Shown here: piece by piece, positions 8,044-15,695 of the stretch | Numbering within the stretch: the stretch's first letter is position 1 | Layout: the number at the start of each line of letters is the position of its first letter | DNA from: Streptomyces hiroshimensis | Lineage (GTDB): Bacteria; Actinomycetota; Actinomycetes; Streptomycetales; Streptomycetaceae | Assembly (NCBI RefSeq): GCF_014650335.1 | Contig: NZ_BMUT01000003.1 | Coordinates: forward strand, 166,549 to 230,548 | Direction: 5' to 3' | Length of the DNA stretch: 64,000 nucleotides | The notes under the pieces: generated by a model | Told to the model about the DNA's origin: nothing | The model's input: only the letters and a program-made list of their open reading frames with translations | Database searches by the model: none | Program-made: the position numbers and the translations under genes

Positions 8044-8961
8044 TCAGCCCTGCCACCCGACGACGATGGTGTGCAGCACGGCCGCTGCTGTGCCGTCGGC
8101 GCCGATGGCGGAATTGATCTCGTCGTCGTAGAAGCTGGCGCAGTCGACGCTGCCCAGGCCCAGGGCGGTGGCGGTGAGGTGGGTGTTCTGCGCGATGGCA
8201 CCGGCTTCCTGCAGGACGAAGCGCATCCCGCGGGGGCCGTACTTGCGCATGGAGCGCCACGGGCGGCCGACGAGCAGCAGCAGGGCGGAGGCGGCACCGA
8301 GGGTGATGAGGTCCTCGGGGACGGCCATCGCGTCGAGCACGCGGGTGACGGCGTTGGCGCCGCCGGCGGGTGCCAGTGCGTCGGCCGGGGCCCGGTACCG
8401 GTACAGGCCGCGCTCCAGGCCGTCGACGTCCAGCGCCGCGCACCAGATCTCGACGGGGTAGAGCCCGCCGCCGCTGGGTGCGGTACGGAAGCGGTAGACG
8501 GCCGTCCCGCCGCGCATCAGCTCGACGTCGCCCTCGGCCGTGATGCCGCCGGCGTGGCGCAGTACGGTGGCGAGCTCCGGCAGTCCGACGGCGTCCCCGC
8601 TGAACGTGCGGACGCTGCGGCGGCGGTGGACGGCTTCGCCCAGTTCCATGACCACCGGGACGCTCGCGGGCAGCGCGACGGCGTCCCCCGGGCCCGTTTC
8701 GCGGTCCAGTTCGGCGAGGGCGGTGACGGTCGGGTCGGCGAAGTAGGCCGAGGCCGACAGGCCGTCCTCACGGTTCCAGCGGCGCAGCCGGCCCGCCGCC
8801 AGGAACTCCTCGGCCGGCCGGGGCAGGCGCGCGTCGCCCAGGTTCTCGAAGCGGAGCTGGTGGGTGCGCAGTCCGGAGGCGGCGACGGAGGGGCTGACCG
8901 TACGGTAGGAGGTGATGGCCATGGCCGCGTGGCCCAGTTCTCCTGCGGGCACCTCGGGCAT
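8044..8961 (-). CDS. SagB-type FMN-dependent azoline dehydrogenase
   Basis: A 305-residue nitroreductase-fold protein. RRSVRTFSGDAV is the FMN-phosphate binding start of the SagB/ThcOx family; SGGGLYPVEIWCAA and the C-terminal QEAGAIAQNTHLTATALGLG segment are further family landmarks. Such enzymes oxidise thiazolines and oxazolines to aromatic thiazoles and oxazoles. The ATG at 8961 is preceded by AGGAAA at 8-base spacing. It is followed after only three bases by the radical SAM gene, indicating one operon. Together with YcaO and the E1-like protein it completes the classical LAP synthetase set (B, C and D functions). Confidence 0.92.
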   Translation of the reverse strand: MPEVPAGELGHAAMAITSYRTVSPSVAASGLRTHQLRFENLGDARLPRPAEEFLAAGRLRRWNREDGLSASAYFADPTVTALAELDRETGPGDAVALPASVPVVMELGEAVHRRRSVRTFSGDAVGLPELATVLRHAGGITAEGDVELMRGGTAVYRFRTAPSGGGLYPVEIWCAALDVDGLERGLYRYRAPADALAPAGGANAVTRVLDAMAVPEDLITLGAASALLLLVGRPWRSMRKYGPRGMRFVLQEAGAIAQNTHLTATALGLGSVDCASFYDDEINSAIGADGTAAAVLHTIVVGWQG

Positions 8962-9009
8962 GGGGCGGTTTCCTTTCTGCTCGTTCTGCTCGTGTCCCGG
9001 AAGGCCTGC

Positions 9010-9561
9010 TCACTCCTCGAAGATCTCCGCCGGTTGCGGGACGTCCCTGTCCAGCGCGATCATCTGGTCCTTCATCTGCTCCTCGGTCACCGGCCGGGCG
9101 TAGGGGCCGAGCTTGAAGGTGGCGTGCGCCCACTCGTTGAACTCCAGCAGCCCGAAGCGGTTGCCCTGCGGGTCCCGGACGGAGGCGCCCGTCCCCAGGG
9201 AGTCGCCGGCGTCCTCGTGTGCGAACGGGCTGTGCTTGAACTCCTCCCGGAACTCCGGGCGGATCTTCTTGGGGATCGGCAGGTCGTACGGCCCGGCGAT
9301 CACTTCCCCGCCCTCTGCGGTGAGTTCGCCGAGGGACTCCTTGAGGCTCTCGACCGCGTAATAGACCGTCACCGGCTCGCCCTCGAACCGCTTTTTCGTG
9401 ATGACCAGCAGCACACCGTCGCTGGAGACCGGCGCGTGATAGGCGATCGCATACGAGAGATTGCGGGCGAGCGGAATCCCGAGCATCTTCTGGTAAAAGG
9501 TGATCCCGGCCGCCACGTCGTCCACGGGGATGTTGACGATCGACGGTTTGAACAGCTTCAT
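9010..9561 (-). CDS. VOC-superfamily (glyoxalase/bleomycin-resistance fold) protein
   Basis: A 183-residue protein with paired beta-alpha-beta-beta-beta units. The first, VNIPVDDVAAGITFYQKML, and the second, ending RDPQGNRFGLLEF, match the VOC fold. Metal-site residues are not fully conserved in obvious positions, so both enzyme and binding-protein roles are possible. It is the first gene after the precursor and its hairpins, and 48 bases before the dehydrogenase. Position suggests a role in maturation of the modified peptide or in resistance by sequestration, like bleomycin-binding proteins. Function is inferred from context. Confidence 0.8.
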   Translation of the reverse strand: MKLFKPSIVNIPVDDVAAGITFYQKMLGIPLARNLSYAIAYHAPVSSDGVLLVITKKRFEGEPVTVYYAVESLKESLGELTAEGGEVIAGPYDLPIPKKIRPEFREEFKHSPFAHEDAGDSLGTGASVRDPQGNRFGLLEFNEWAHATFKLGPYARPVTEEQMKDQMIALDRDVPQPAEIFEE

Positions 9562-9666
9562 GCGGGGCTCCTGCGGCTGCGCGACGATTCGGTCGTGAAC
9601 AGGCGGCCCGCACCGGGCGGGGGATGGCCCCCGCCCGGCAGGCCGCGGCTTCGGACATCACACGTG

Positions 9667-9692
9667 GTCCGGCGCAGGCCTACGCGCCGGAC
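9667..9692 (-). terminator. Hairpin 2 downstream of RiPP precursor gene
   Basis: A perfect 9-bp stem (GTCCGGCGC with GCGCCGGAC) and an 8-base loop, read GTAGGCCT on the transcribed strand. It lies one base beyond hairpin 1 and has an almost identical loop. There is no U-tract, which is normal for Streptomyces terminators. It probably acts as a partial terminator or mRNA stabiliser that keeps precursor transcript above that of the enzymes. Confidence 0.6.
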
Positions 9693-9693
9693 G

Positions 9694-9715
9694 CTGACGC
9701 AGGTCTACGCGTCAG
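9694..9715 (-). terminator. Hairpin 1 overlapping the precursor stop codon
   Basis: A 7-bp perfect stem (CTGACGC with GCGTCAG) and an 8-base loop GTAGACCT on the transcribed strand. The 5' arm contains the TGA stop of the precursor gene, so a terminating ribosome would cover it. With hairpin 2 it forms a tandem structure between the precursor and the modification genes. Confidence 0.6.
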
Positions 9716-9879
9716 GTGGGGCGGACCACAGATCCGCAGGAGCACGAGGAGCAGCCCGCGCAGGAGCAACAGCCCCCCGGCACGGCCATGGCCACACTCG
9801 CGCTCTGCCCGAAGGCTGCCAGAGCGGGCTGCGTGGACATGCTGCGGTGCTCGACGAATGCCACTGTTTCCAGCTTCAT
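9712..9879 (-). CDS. TOMM/LAP RiPP precursor peptide
   Basis: A 55-residue peptide. Residues 1-34 form a leader (start [13 protein letters not shown], end SVAMAVP). The core from residue 35 is [16 protein letters not shown] followed by VVRPT, giving six Cys and five Ser in fourteen positions. The ...VP-GGCC junction resembles streptolysin-type precursors (VAPGGCC). All genes for azole formation lie directly downstream on the same strand. The ATG at 9879 has a near-perfect ribosome site, GGGAGGTGAT (9887-9896), seven bases upstream, much stronger than those of the enzyme genes. Other frames here give no RiPP-like product. Cleavage is probably at or after the Gly-Gly, but the exact site is not shown. 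Confidence 0.9.
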   Translation of the reverse strand: MKLETVAFVEHRSMSTQPALAAFGQSASVAMAVPGGCCSCAGCSSCSCGSVVRPT

Positions 9880-9886
9880 TCCCGGA

Positions 9887-9896
9887 ATCACCTCCC
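9887..9896 (-). promoter_or_regulatory. Strong ribosome binding site of precursor gene
   Basis: GGGAGGTGAT matches the 16S rRNA 3' end over almost its whole length and sits seven bases before the ATG of the precursor. It fixes the start and implies high translation. Confidence 0.8.
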
Positions 9897-10165
9897 ATTT
9901 GCGCTGTTCTTCGTTGCACGAGGGAGGGTTGATGGCGCTACCCGGGCGTGCGCCGTTCCGTTCCCCCGTTGCGCGCTCCGGAGCGCACCCGGAGCGGCTT
10001 GAAGAACGTTGTATCCAATGCACGGGCCATCCGGACACCCGGAATTCACGGGTTTGCCGCCTGGGGAATTCCTCAGGGACCGGGGGGAGGAAGTCCGCCC
10101 CGGGAGCGGGGACGGCCGGTTCGGCACTCTGTTGCGCAGGTGTGAACCGGGGTACTTTCCGCCCC

Positions 10166-11473
10166 ATGGGGATACATGCGCAGAGCACCCGCATGATCTG
10201 CAGATCGCTCGTGACGGCGTTCACGACCGCCGCACTCACCCTGGCCCTCGTCCAGACCCCCGCGCAGGCCGCCCGCACCCCGCCCCGGACCGGCTTCGAG
10301 CTCAGCAACGGGTCCCGCTGGACGACCCAGGCCGAGGAACAGCGCCTCCTGGCCGCCCTCGACGGGTGGAACGACCGCGTCGCCGTCCGCCGCATCGGCA
10401 CCACCCGCCAGGGCCGACCGCTCCGACTGGTCCGCATCGGCCCCGCCCGCCACACCGCCGAGACCCTGCTGCTCGCCTGCAGCCAGCACGGCGACGAACC
10501 CGCCGGGCGGGAAGCCTGCCTCATCCGCATCCGCGACCTCGCCCGCGCCACGGACCCGGCCACCCTGCGTTTCCTCTCCCGCACCACCGTCCTGGTCGTC
10601 CCCACCGCCAACCCCGACGGCCGCGCCGCCCACACGCGCACCAACGCGGACGGCGTCGACGTCAACCGCGACCACATCGCCCTCAAGACCGCCGAGAGCC
10701 GCGCGCTCGCCGCCGTCATCCGGGACCACCGGCCCGACATCGTCTACGACCTCCACGAGTACGGCGCCACCCCTCCGTACTACGACAAGGACCTGTTCGA
10801 CCTCTGGCCGCGCAACCTCAACACCGACCCTCGTGTGCACCGGGAGTCACAGACCCTCTCGGAGGCCTATGTACGCCCCGCCGCCCACGACGCCGGTCAC
10901 ACCACAGGCACCTACGGCATCTGGACCGACCCCGCCACCGGCGATCCGGTCAAACAGGTCGCCGGAGACGGGCAGGAGCGCATCCTGCGCAACACCGCCG
11001 GCATCAAGCACGCGATCGGTCTGCTCATCGAGAGCCGCACCACCCCGGTGACGGACGCGGAGAAGGCGGACCCGGCCCTGAACAACCGGCATCGTGTGCG
11101 GTCCCACCTCGTCGCGCTGGACGGGATGTTCGCTTTCGCGGACGAGCGACGCGGGCACATCACCTCGGCCACGGCCGCAGCACGCCTCAAAGGCCTCGCC
11201 GACCGGGGACCGGTCCACCTCGACGGTGCCGACAACGCACCCGCACCCCCCGGCCGGACCCTGCCCGATCCGCCCTGTGCCTACCGGCTCACCGCGCAGC
11301 AGTACGCGGACACCCAGGACGAACTCGCCCTGCACGGCATCGAAACCCTCCCGTCACCCGCAGGCGGCGCGCTGGTCCCGCTGCGCCAGCCACTGCGGTC
11401 CCTGATACCGCTGCTGCTGGACGCCAGGGCATCGCACGAACTCACCGCGGCCGAACCCGTCGACCACTGCTGA
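10166..11473 (+). CDS. Secreted M14-family zinc carboxypeptidase
   Basis: A 435-residue protein with a signal peptide (hydrophobic [13 protein letters not shown], cleavage near AQA-A at about residue 35). Zinc ligands are seen in [10 protein letters not shown] (HxxE), with NPDGR and DVNRDH following, and a downstream His in YDLHEYG; IESR carries the probable catalytic Glu. This is the M14 metallocarboxypeptidase pattern, which removes C-terminal residues from extracellular peptides or peptidoglycan. ATG 10166 was chosen; an ATG at 10193 would also leave a signal peptide. It is divergent from the RiPP precursor (286-base gap with no other gene seen) and convergent with merR, so membership of the RiPP cluster is doubtful. 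Confidence 0.87.
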   Translation: MGIHAQSTRMICRSLVTAFTTAALTLALVQTPAQAARTPPRTGFELSNGSRWTTQAEEQRLLAALDGWNDRVAVRRIGTTRQGRPLRLVRIGPARHTAETLLLACSQHGDEPAGREACLIRIRDLARATDPATLRFLSRTTVLVVPTANPDGRAAHTRTNADGVDVNRDHIALKTAESRALAAVIRDHRPDIVYDLHEYGATPPYYDKDLFDLWPRNLNTDPRVHRESQTLSEAYVRPAAHDAGHTTGTYGIWTDPATGDPVKQVAGDGQERILRNTAGIKHAIGLLIESRTTPVTDAEKADPALNNRHRVRSHLVALDGMFAFADERRGHITSATAAARLKGLADRGPVHLDGADNAPAPPGRTLPDPPCAYRLTAQQYADTQDELALHGIETLPSPAGGALVPLRQPLRSLIPLLLDARASHELTAAEPVDHC

Positions 11474-11584
11474 GGGACGCGGGCGACTCCGGAGACCGGG
11501 GAAGGGAACTGCTCCATGGTGGTACCGGTCAAGCAGGACCTTCCGGTGATGCCACCCTGTGCGAGGAGTGCTGACGGCCTTCCT

Positions 11585-12328
11585 TCAGCCGTCGTGCCCG
11601 GCGGTCCGGCGCTGCCGGGCGCGGTGGGCGAGCACGTCGAGGATCCGTTGCCATGCCGGTGATGCCTCGACGATCCGGGAGAAGACCAGCTGACTCGCCA
11701 TGTTCCTCGGCCGGCTGCTGTCCCGTTCGTGCTCGGTCTCCCATGCGTCGAGGTCGTCGATGAGCCGGTCCACGCGTGGATCGTGCGGATCCCAGTCGAG
11801 CGACTGACCGATGGCGAGATAGAGGCGCGTCGTCCCGGGGTCGTCGAAACTGGCGGTCTTGTCCCGTATCCCCTGCGGCATGGAGTGCGGTTCCAGTGCC
11901 TGCATGAGGATCCACACGTCGCGCTCGATCCGGACCGCCCGTTCGCTGACCCCGAGGCTGCGCATCCGGTTGAGGTTGGCGACCACCTCGGGAGGCAGCA
12001 CAAGAGCTTCGCCGCTTGCCAGTTCGGCTATCCGGCGGCGGTGTTCGGTGAGCTGGTCGATCTTGCGCTGCAACTCGGCGTCGATGTCGGTGACGGCGGC
12101 GGCGAACTCGGCCGGCTGTGCGTGCAGCAGCGCGTCGATACGGGCCAGCGGCACCCCGGCATCGGCGAGGGTCCTGATCCGGATGAGATCCACCACCGCT
12201 TGCGCGCTGTAGCGGCGGTAGCCGGAGGCATCACGCTCGGGCTCGGGCAGCAGGCCGACGTGGTGGTAGTGGCGGACGGTGCGCACGGTCACGCCGGCGG
12301 TCGCCGCGAGCTGGCTGATCGTGAGCAC
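11585..12328 (-). CDS. MerR-family transcriptional regulator
   Basis: A 247-residue protein. The N-terminal winged helix (ISQLAATAGVTVRTVRHYHH, GYRRYSAQAVVDLIRIR) is typical of MerR, followed by the long dimerisation helix and a C-terminal alpha-helical effector domain of TipAS type. The GTG start has GAGGTGA upstream. It lies 37 bases after the alpha/beta hydrolase gene on the same strand, so both are probably expressed from the promoter that carries the MerR palindrome at 13298-13318. Autoregulation and control of the hydrolase are likely; the inducer is unknown. Confidence 0.88.
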   Translation of the reverse strand: MLTISQLAATAGVTVRTVRHYHHVGLLPEPERDASGYRRYSAQAVVDLIRIRTLADAGVPLARIDALLHAQPAEFAAAVTDIDAELQRKIDQLTEHRRRIAELASGEALVLPPEVVANLNRMRSLGVSERAVRIERDVWILMQALEPHSMPQGIRDKTASFDDPGTTRLYLAIGQSLDWDPHDPRVDRLIDDLDAWETEHERDSSRPRNMASQLVFSRIVEASPAWQRILDVLAHRARQRRTAGHDG

Positions 12329-12365
12329 CGTTCACCTCGGGTCGTCGGATCTGATCGGGCCGAGT

Positions 12366-13283
12366 CTAGGCGCGGGCCACCTGGTCGACGACGTCGCGGA
12401 TCGCCTGGACCACGGCATCGGGACGCTCGAAGACGAGCTGGCTGTGGCCGGTGTCGGAGAGGATGCGCTGTTCCCCGTGCGATACGGAGTTCGCCATGGC
12501 CGCGTACAACTTCGCCTTGCCGTCATGCATCGCCTGCAACTCCTGTTCCGACATCAGCGCCTGCTGGCCGGGGTCGATGCCCAACGGGGTGAGCGCGATC
12601 ACCGGGACGTCGGGAACGTCCGGCCCGGCCTTCAGCTCGGTGGCGAGTTCGGCCAGCGTGCTGCGCTCGGCCATGCCGACGTGGATCCACCTCTCACTCA
12701 CGTGGTAATCGATCAGCGCTTCCCGCACGTCCTCCGGGAAGTCCGTGAGCACCTGGGCGCACATCTCGCGTATGGCCGGGATCCACTGCCGGAGCTGCTC
12801 CTCGGTAGGCGACAGCCGCACGCTCTCGGCCAGTCTCGCCTCGGGCGGCATGAAGTCGTCCCAGTCACGGTGGAAGGCGTCCAGCCAGACCAGCCCGGCC
12901 ACCTCCTGCGGGTACAGCTGCGCGAACCGGTGCGCGTAGGCGCCGCCGAGGGAGTGCGGCACCAGAACGTACGGGCCGGCGATGCCCTGGGCACGCAGCA
13001 GCTCGTACAGCTCCGTGGCGACCGCGGCGGCGGTGCGCGGCAGCGGGACGTCATCGCTGTAGCCGGTACCGCCGCGGTCGTACACGACGGCGGTGGTGAA
13101 CTGCGAAACCGCTCGCTGGAGACCGAGATAGTCCAGGCCGACCGCGCTCGCGCCCGGCAGGAACACGACGGCCGGTCCGCCGCTGCCCGACCGGTGCACG
13201 AAGACGCGGCGGCCGTCGACCTTCTGGAACCCTCCGACCGGAGGAACGAGCCGAGCAGCCGAGGAAGTGCTGTTGTTCGTCAT
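12366..13283 (-). CDS. Alpha/beta hydrolase controlled by MerR
   Basis: A 305-residue alpha/beta hydrolase. FLPGASAVGLDY is the oxyanion region, VPHSLGGAYA the nucleophile elbow, and SDTGHSQLVFERP the C-terminal His; the acid residue is probably in LGIDPG or nearby. No signal peptide is seen, so it is cytosolic. ATG 13283 was chosen because GGAG lies nine bases upstream; a TTG at 13298 would overlap the operator palindrome and lacks a ribosome site. It forms an operon with merR. Typical homologues act on esters, epoxides or lactones; the substrate is unknown. Confidence 0.85.
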   Translation of the reverse strand: MTNNSTSSAARLVPPVGGFQKVDGRRVFVHRSGSGGPAVVFLPGASAVGLDYLGLQRAVSQFTTAVVYDRGGTGYSDDVPLPRTAAAVATELYELLRAQGIAGPYVLVPHSLGGAYAHRFAQLYPQEVAGLVWLDAFHRDWDDFMPPEARLAESVRLSPTEEQLRQWIPAIREMCAQVLTDFPEDVREALIDYHVSERWIHVGMAERSTLAELATELKAGPDVPDVPVIALTPLGIDPGQQALMSEQELQAMHDGKAKLYAAMANSVSHGEQRILSDTGHSQLVFERPDAVVQAIRDVVDQVARA

Positions 13284-13297
13284 GCGGCAAGGCTCCA

Positions 13298-13318
13298 ACC
13301 CTGACGTAGGGTCAGGGT
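13298..13318 (-). promoter_or_regulatory. MerR-type operator within hydrolase-merR promoter
   Basis: A perfect dyad ACCCTGAC-gtagg-GTCAGGGT (8-5-8). On the transcribed strand TTGACC (13316-13321) is a good -35 element, and the palindrome fills the space before a weak -10, the arrangement MerR activators use on their own promoters. The hydrolase start is 15 bases further on. Confidence 0.75.
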
Positions 13319-13361
13319 CAAGCCCCTCCGCCGCCGCGCCCGCAAACTGATGTCACACGAC

Positions 13362-14738
13362 TCAGACCAGTTCGGGTTGCGGTTCCGGTTGCCGCACTGG
13401 TGCGGATTTCGGTTCCCACAGTCTGGTGGTCCGTACGTAGCCGTAGATCACGGAGGCCAAGGCCAGAATGAGAAGCGGTCCGAACGCCCACGGATGCCTG
13501 GCCATCTCCACCGGCAGATAGCGATATGACAGCAGGAGCGCAGCGAATACGGTCGCGCCGTAGGCGACCAGCTGAACACCGAACCGGTCCCATCCGCGTT
13601 CGATCGAGCGCAGCGCCGCCTCGATGGTGAGTGCAAACACCACACCGGCCACGAGGTCCACGCCGTAGTGGTAGCCGAATCCCAGCGTTGCGCTGAGCGT
13701 GGCAACCAGCCAGAACGCGCCTGCGAACCGGAGAATCCTCGGGCCCTTGCGGGAATGAATGAAGATCGCCGTAGCCCACGCCGTGTGCAGGCTGGGCATG
13801 CAGTTGCGCGGGGTGAGGTCGTCGTATGACACCGGGTGCGGGATATTGATCGGCAGTGGCGTGTCCGGCCACAGGTTGGCCACCGCCCACTGCACGCCAC
13901 CGGTGCCGGAGGCGCCCGGGCCGTAGGCGAAGACCGGTCCGACCACCGGGAAGATCATGTAGATGGCCGGCCCGAGGAGACCGATCACCAGAAAGGTGCG
14001 CACCAGGTGATGGCGTGGGAAGCGGCGCTCGACCGTCACGTTACGCAGCTGGTACAGCGCGACGACGATCGCGGCCACCGCAAGCTGCGCGTAGACCACG
14101 TCGAGAAGGTGGGTGCCCACCGGGCCGGTGGCCTTGAGGATCCGGCCTGCCAGCCATGAGGGGTTGCCCAGCGCGTGGTCGGCGGTCGCCACGTACGGGT
14201 CGAGCACCGCCGAACGGGTCTTCGCCGTGATGAGCAGCCAGGTATCGCCGGTCTTGCGGCCGGCCACCAGCAGCAGGCCCAGCCCGACGGCCTTCAGCAG
14301 CAGAATACGTTCCGGGCCGGTGCGGCGCGTGACGGCGATGACCCCATAGCCCAGCATCACCCACAATGCACCATTGCCGAAGAAATGACCGTCGGCCGTC
14401 TTGACGTCCGCCGCCCACCGCACGAGCACGAAGACGACGTCGATGCCGATCGCGATACCGGCCGCGATGAACCGCTGCCGCCAGGTGAGCGCCACCATCA
14501 TCAGCGCCAGACCGCCGTACAGTGGCCCCGGCTTGGGGGCGAACAGAACCTCTTGCACCTGGTTGGTTATCGGCCCCGGCTGGCCGGTGTAGCGACGCGC
14601 GGCGATCTCCAGCGTGACGAGAAATCCAAGGGCGACGACGCCCACCGCAACCCACAGTATCGCCCGCGGCCGGCGCCACGCGGCGACCGCGGCTCTGCAG
14701 TTTATTCGCGAAAAAACTCGCGATGCTTTAGGTATCAA
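13362..14738 (-). CDS. PAP2-superfamily membrane phosphatase / inositolphosphotransferase-like
   Basis: A 458-residue protein with about ten hydrophobic segments. The C-terminal half has the PAP2 motifs CMPSLHTAW and GYHYGVDLVAG, which hold the catalytic His residues and the conserved Asp; the first K-x6-RP motif is not obvious. The form is like Aur1/Ipt1-type phosphotransferases that move phospho-head groups between lipids. The first usable codon is a TTG at 14738, with an AT-rich segment just upstream; a later GTG lies within the first membrane segment and is unlikely. It is not clearly linked to its neighbours. Confidence 0.82.
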   Translation of the reverse strand: MIPKASRVFSRINCRAAVAAWRRPRAILWVAVGVVALGFLVTLEIAARRYTGQPGPITNQVQEVLFAPKPGPLYGGLALMMVALTWRQRFIAAGIAIGIDVVFVLVRWAADVKTADGHFFGNGALWVMLGYGVIAVTRRTGPERILLLKAVGLGLLLVAGRKTGDTWLLITAKTRSAVLDPYVATADHALGNPSWLAGRILKATGPVGTHLLDVVYAQLAVAAIVVALYQLRNVTVERRFPRHHLVRTFLVIGLLGPAIYMIFPVVGPVFAYGPGASGTGGVQWAVANLWPDTPLPINIPHPVSYDDLTPRNCMPSLHTAWATAIFIHSRKGPRILRFAGAFWLVATLSATLGFGYHYGVDLVAGVVFALTIEAALRSIERGWDRFGVQLVAYGATVFAALLLSYRYLPVEMARHPWAFGPLLILALASVIYGYVRTTRLWEPKSAPVRQPEPQPELV

Positions 14739-15068
14739 TTGTTTGGCCGATTTGTTAGATGTTAATTACGTAGTCACTCTTCGTGCCGGACACCCGGACA
14801 GCGTTGTTTTCCGGTGAGGACGGGCGATGAGGACGCTCGTCGAGTCCGATCATGCCATCGGAGCGTTCGGGTGGCTTCGCCGGTCACCCCCGAGACCCCG
14901 AGCTCCCCATGACCATGACAGGCCCCGACCCCCTGCTGGAGGCGGCCGCCCGAACGCGGCGGCCCGCGCCAAGGGCCTGCTGCGCCAGATGGAGCAGTAC
15001 GGCTACGGGGACGCAGGCCGGCGGGCAGACCGTCTATGGCGGTCGGCCCGCCGCGGGACAGTGGCGGT
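14739..15068. other. Intergenic region without a recognised gene
   Basis: The first ~80 bases (14739-14815) are unusually AT-rich for this window and probably hold the promoter of the PAP2 gene. The rest is GC-rich; two overlapping short open frames on the + strand show no domain, no convincing ribosome site and differing codon phase. The sequence just before 15069 must include the start signals of the GNAT gene. Confidence 0.5.
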
Positions 15069-15695
15069 ATGACCACTTGGGCCATCACCGAGCTCGGTCC
15101 GCATGACCGGCAAGCCGTGGCGGACGCCGGCAGCCTGGCCGACGCCGTTTTGGGGCGTGGCATGTTCACCGTCGAACAAGTCCTTGAGGACCTCCGCGAC
15201 GGGGCCCTGCTCTTCCTGGCCGCATACGCGGGAAAGCCTCCCGTTCCGGTGGGCGTGGCGGCCGCCCGTGTGCTGGATGACGACGGCTACCGCGACCTCA
15301 CCGCCCCCATGCCGCCCGGTACGCTCCCCGCCACTCCGCCTTCGGCCGGCGGCCGCCGGATCGGCCGGCTGAGCTCCCTGGCCGTGACCGCGCCGATGCG
15401 CGGACGAGGCCTCGGCAGCGCCCTGACCGCACACCGCACCCGGTGGCTGCGAGAGCGATGCACCGAGGCGTACACGATCTCCTGGCTCCACAACCGGCAG
15501 GGGCGCAGCGAAGGCCTGCTCAGGGCCCTCGGCCGGCAGCCGGTCACCATCCTCCACGACTACTGGCTGCAGGCCACCACGACCGGCGACCTCTCCTGCC
15601 TCCAGTGCGGCCGCCCCTGTCACTGCCCTGGCCTGCTGCTGCGCCTGCCCATCACTGGGGGGCGTACGGCCAGCGGATTGGGGGCGGGGAGGTAA
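15069..15695 (+). CDS. GNAT-family N-acetyltransferase
   Basis: A 208-residue protein with an acetyl-CoA binding core: IGRLSSLAVTAPMRGRGLGSAL contains the R/QxxGxG/A loop (RGRGLG) of GNAT enzymes. A Cys-rich C-terminal tail (CLQCGRPCHC) follows a region unlike the standard fold. Start ATG 15069 was preferred to an ATG 33 bases upstream. Its last 76 bases overlap the 3' end of the convergent siderophore synthetase gene. Siderophore clusters often contain acyltransferases, so a link is possible but unproven; the substrate is unknown. Confidence 0.8.
   Translation: MTTWAITELGPHDRQAVADAGSLADAVLGRGMFTVEQVLEDLRDGALLFLAAYAGKPPVPVGVAAARVLDDDGYRDLTAPMPPGTLPATPPSAGGRRIGRLSSLAVTAPMRGRGLGSALTAHRTRWLRERCTEAYTISWLHNRQGRSEGLLRALGRQPVTILHDYWLQATTTGDLSCLQCGRPCHCPGLLLRLPITGGRTASGLGAGR

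Noticed and set aside
7258..10002. Long + strand frame opposite the RiPP enzymes
   Set aside because: It runs across the radical SAM, SagB, VOC and precursor genes and has no domain features; it is explained by third-position GC on the other strand.
11573..11593. Small hairpin GACGGC/GCCGTC between the M14 peptidase and merR genes
   Set aside because: Six-bp stem with a 9-base loop in GC-rich DNA overlapping the merR stop; too weak to call a terminator.
14827..15106. Two overlapping short + strand frames in the spacer before the GNAT gene
   Set aside because: They overlap each other in different phases, have no clear ribosome site, and their residues look like out-of-frame GC-rich DNA.
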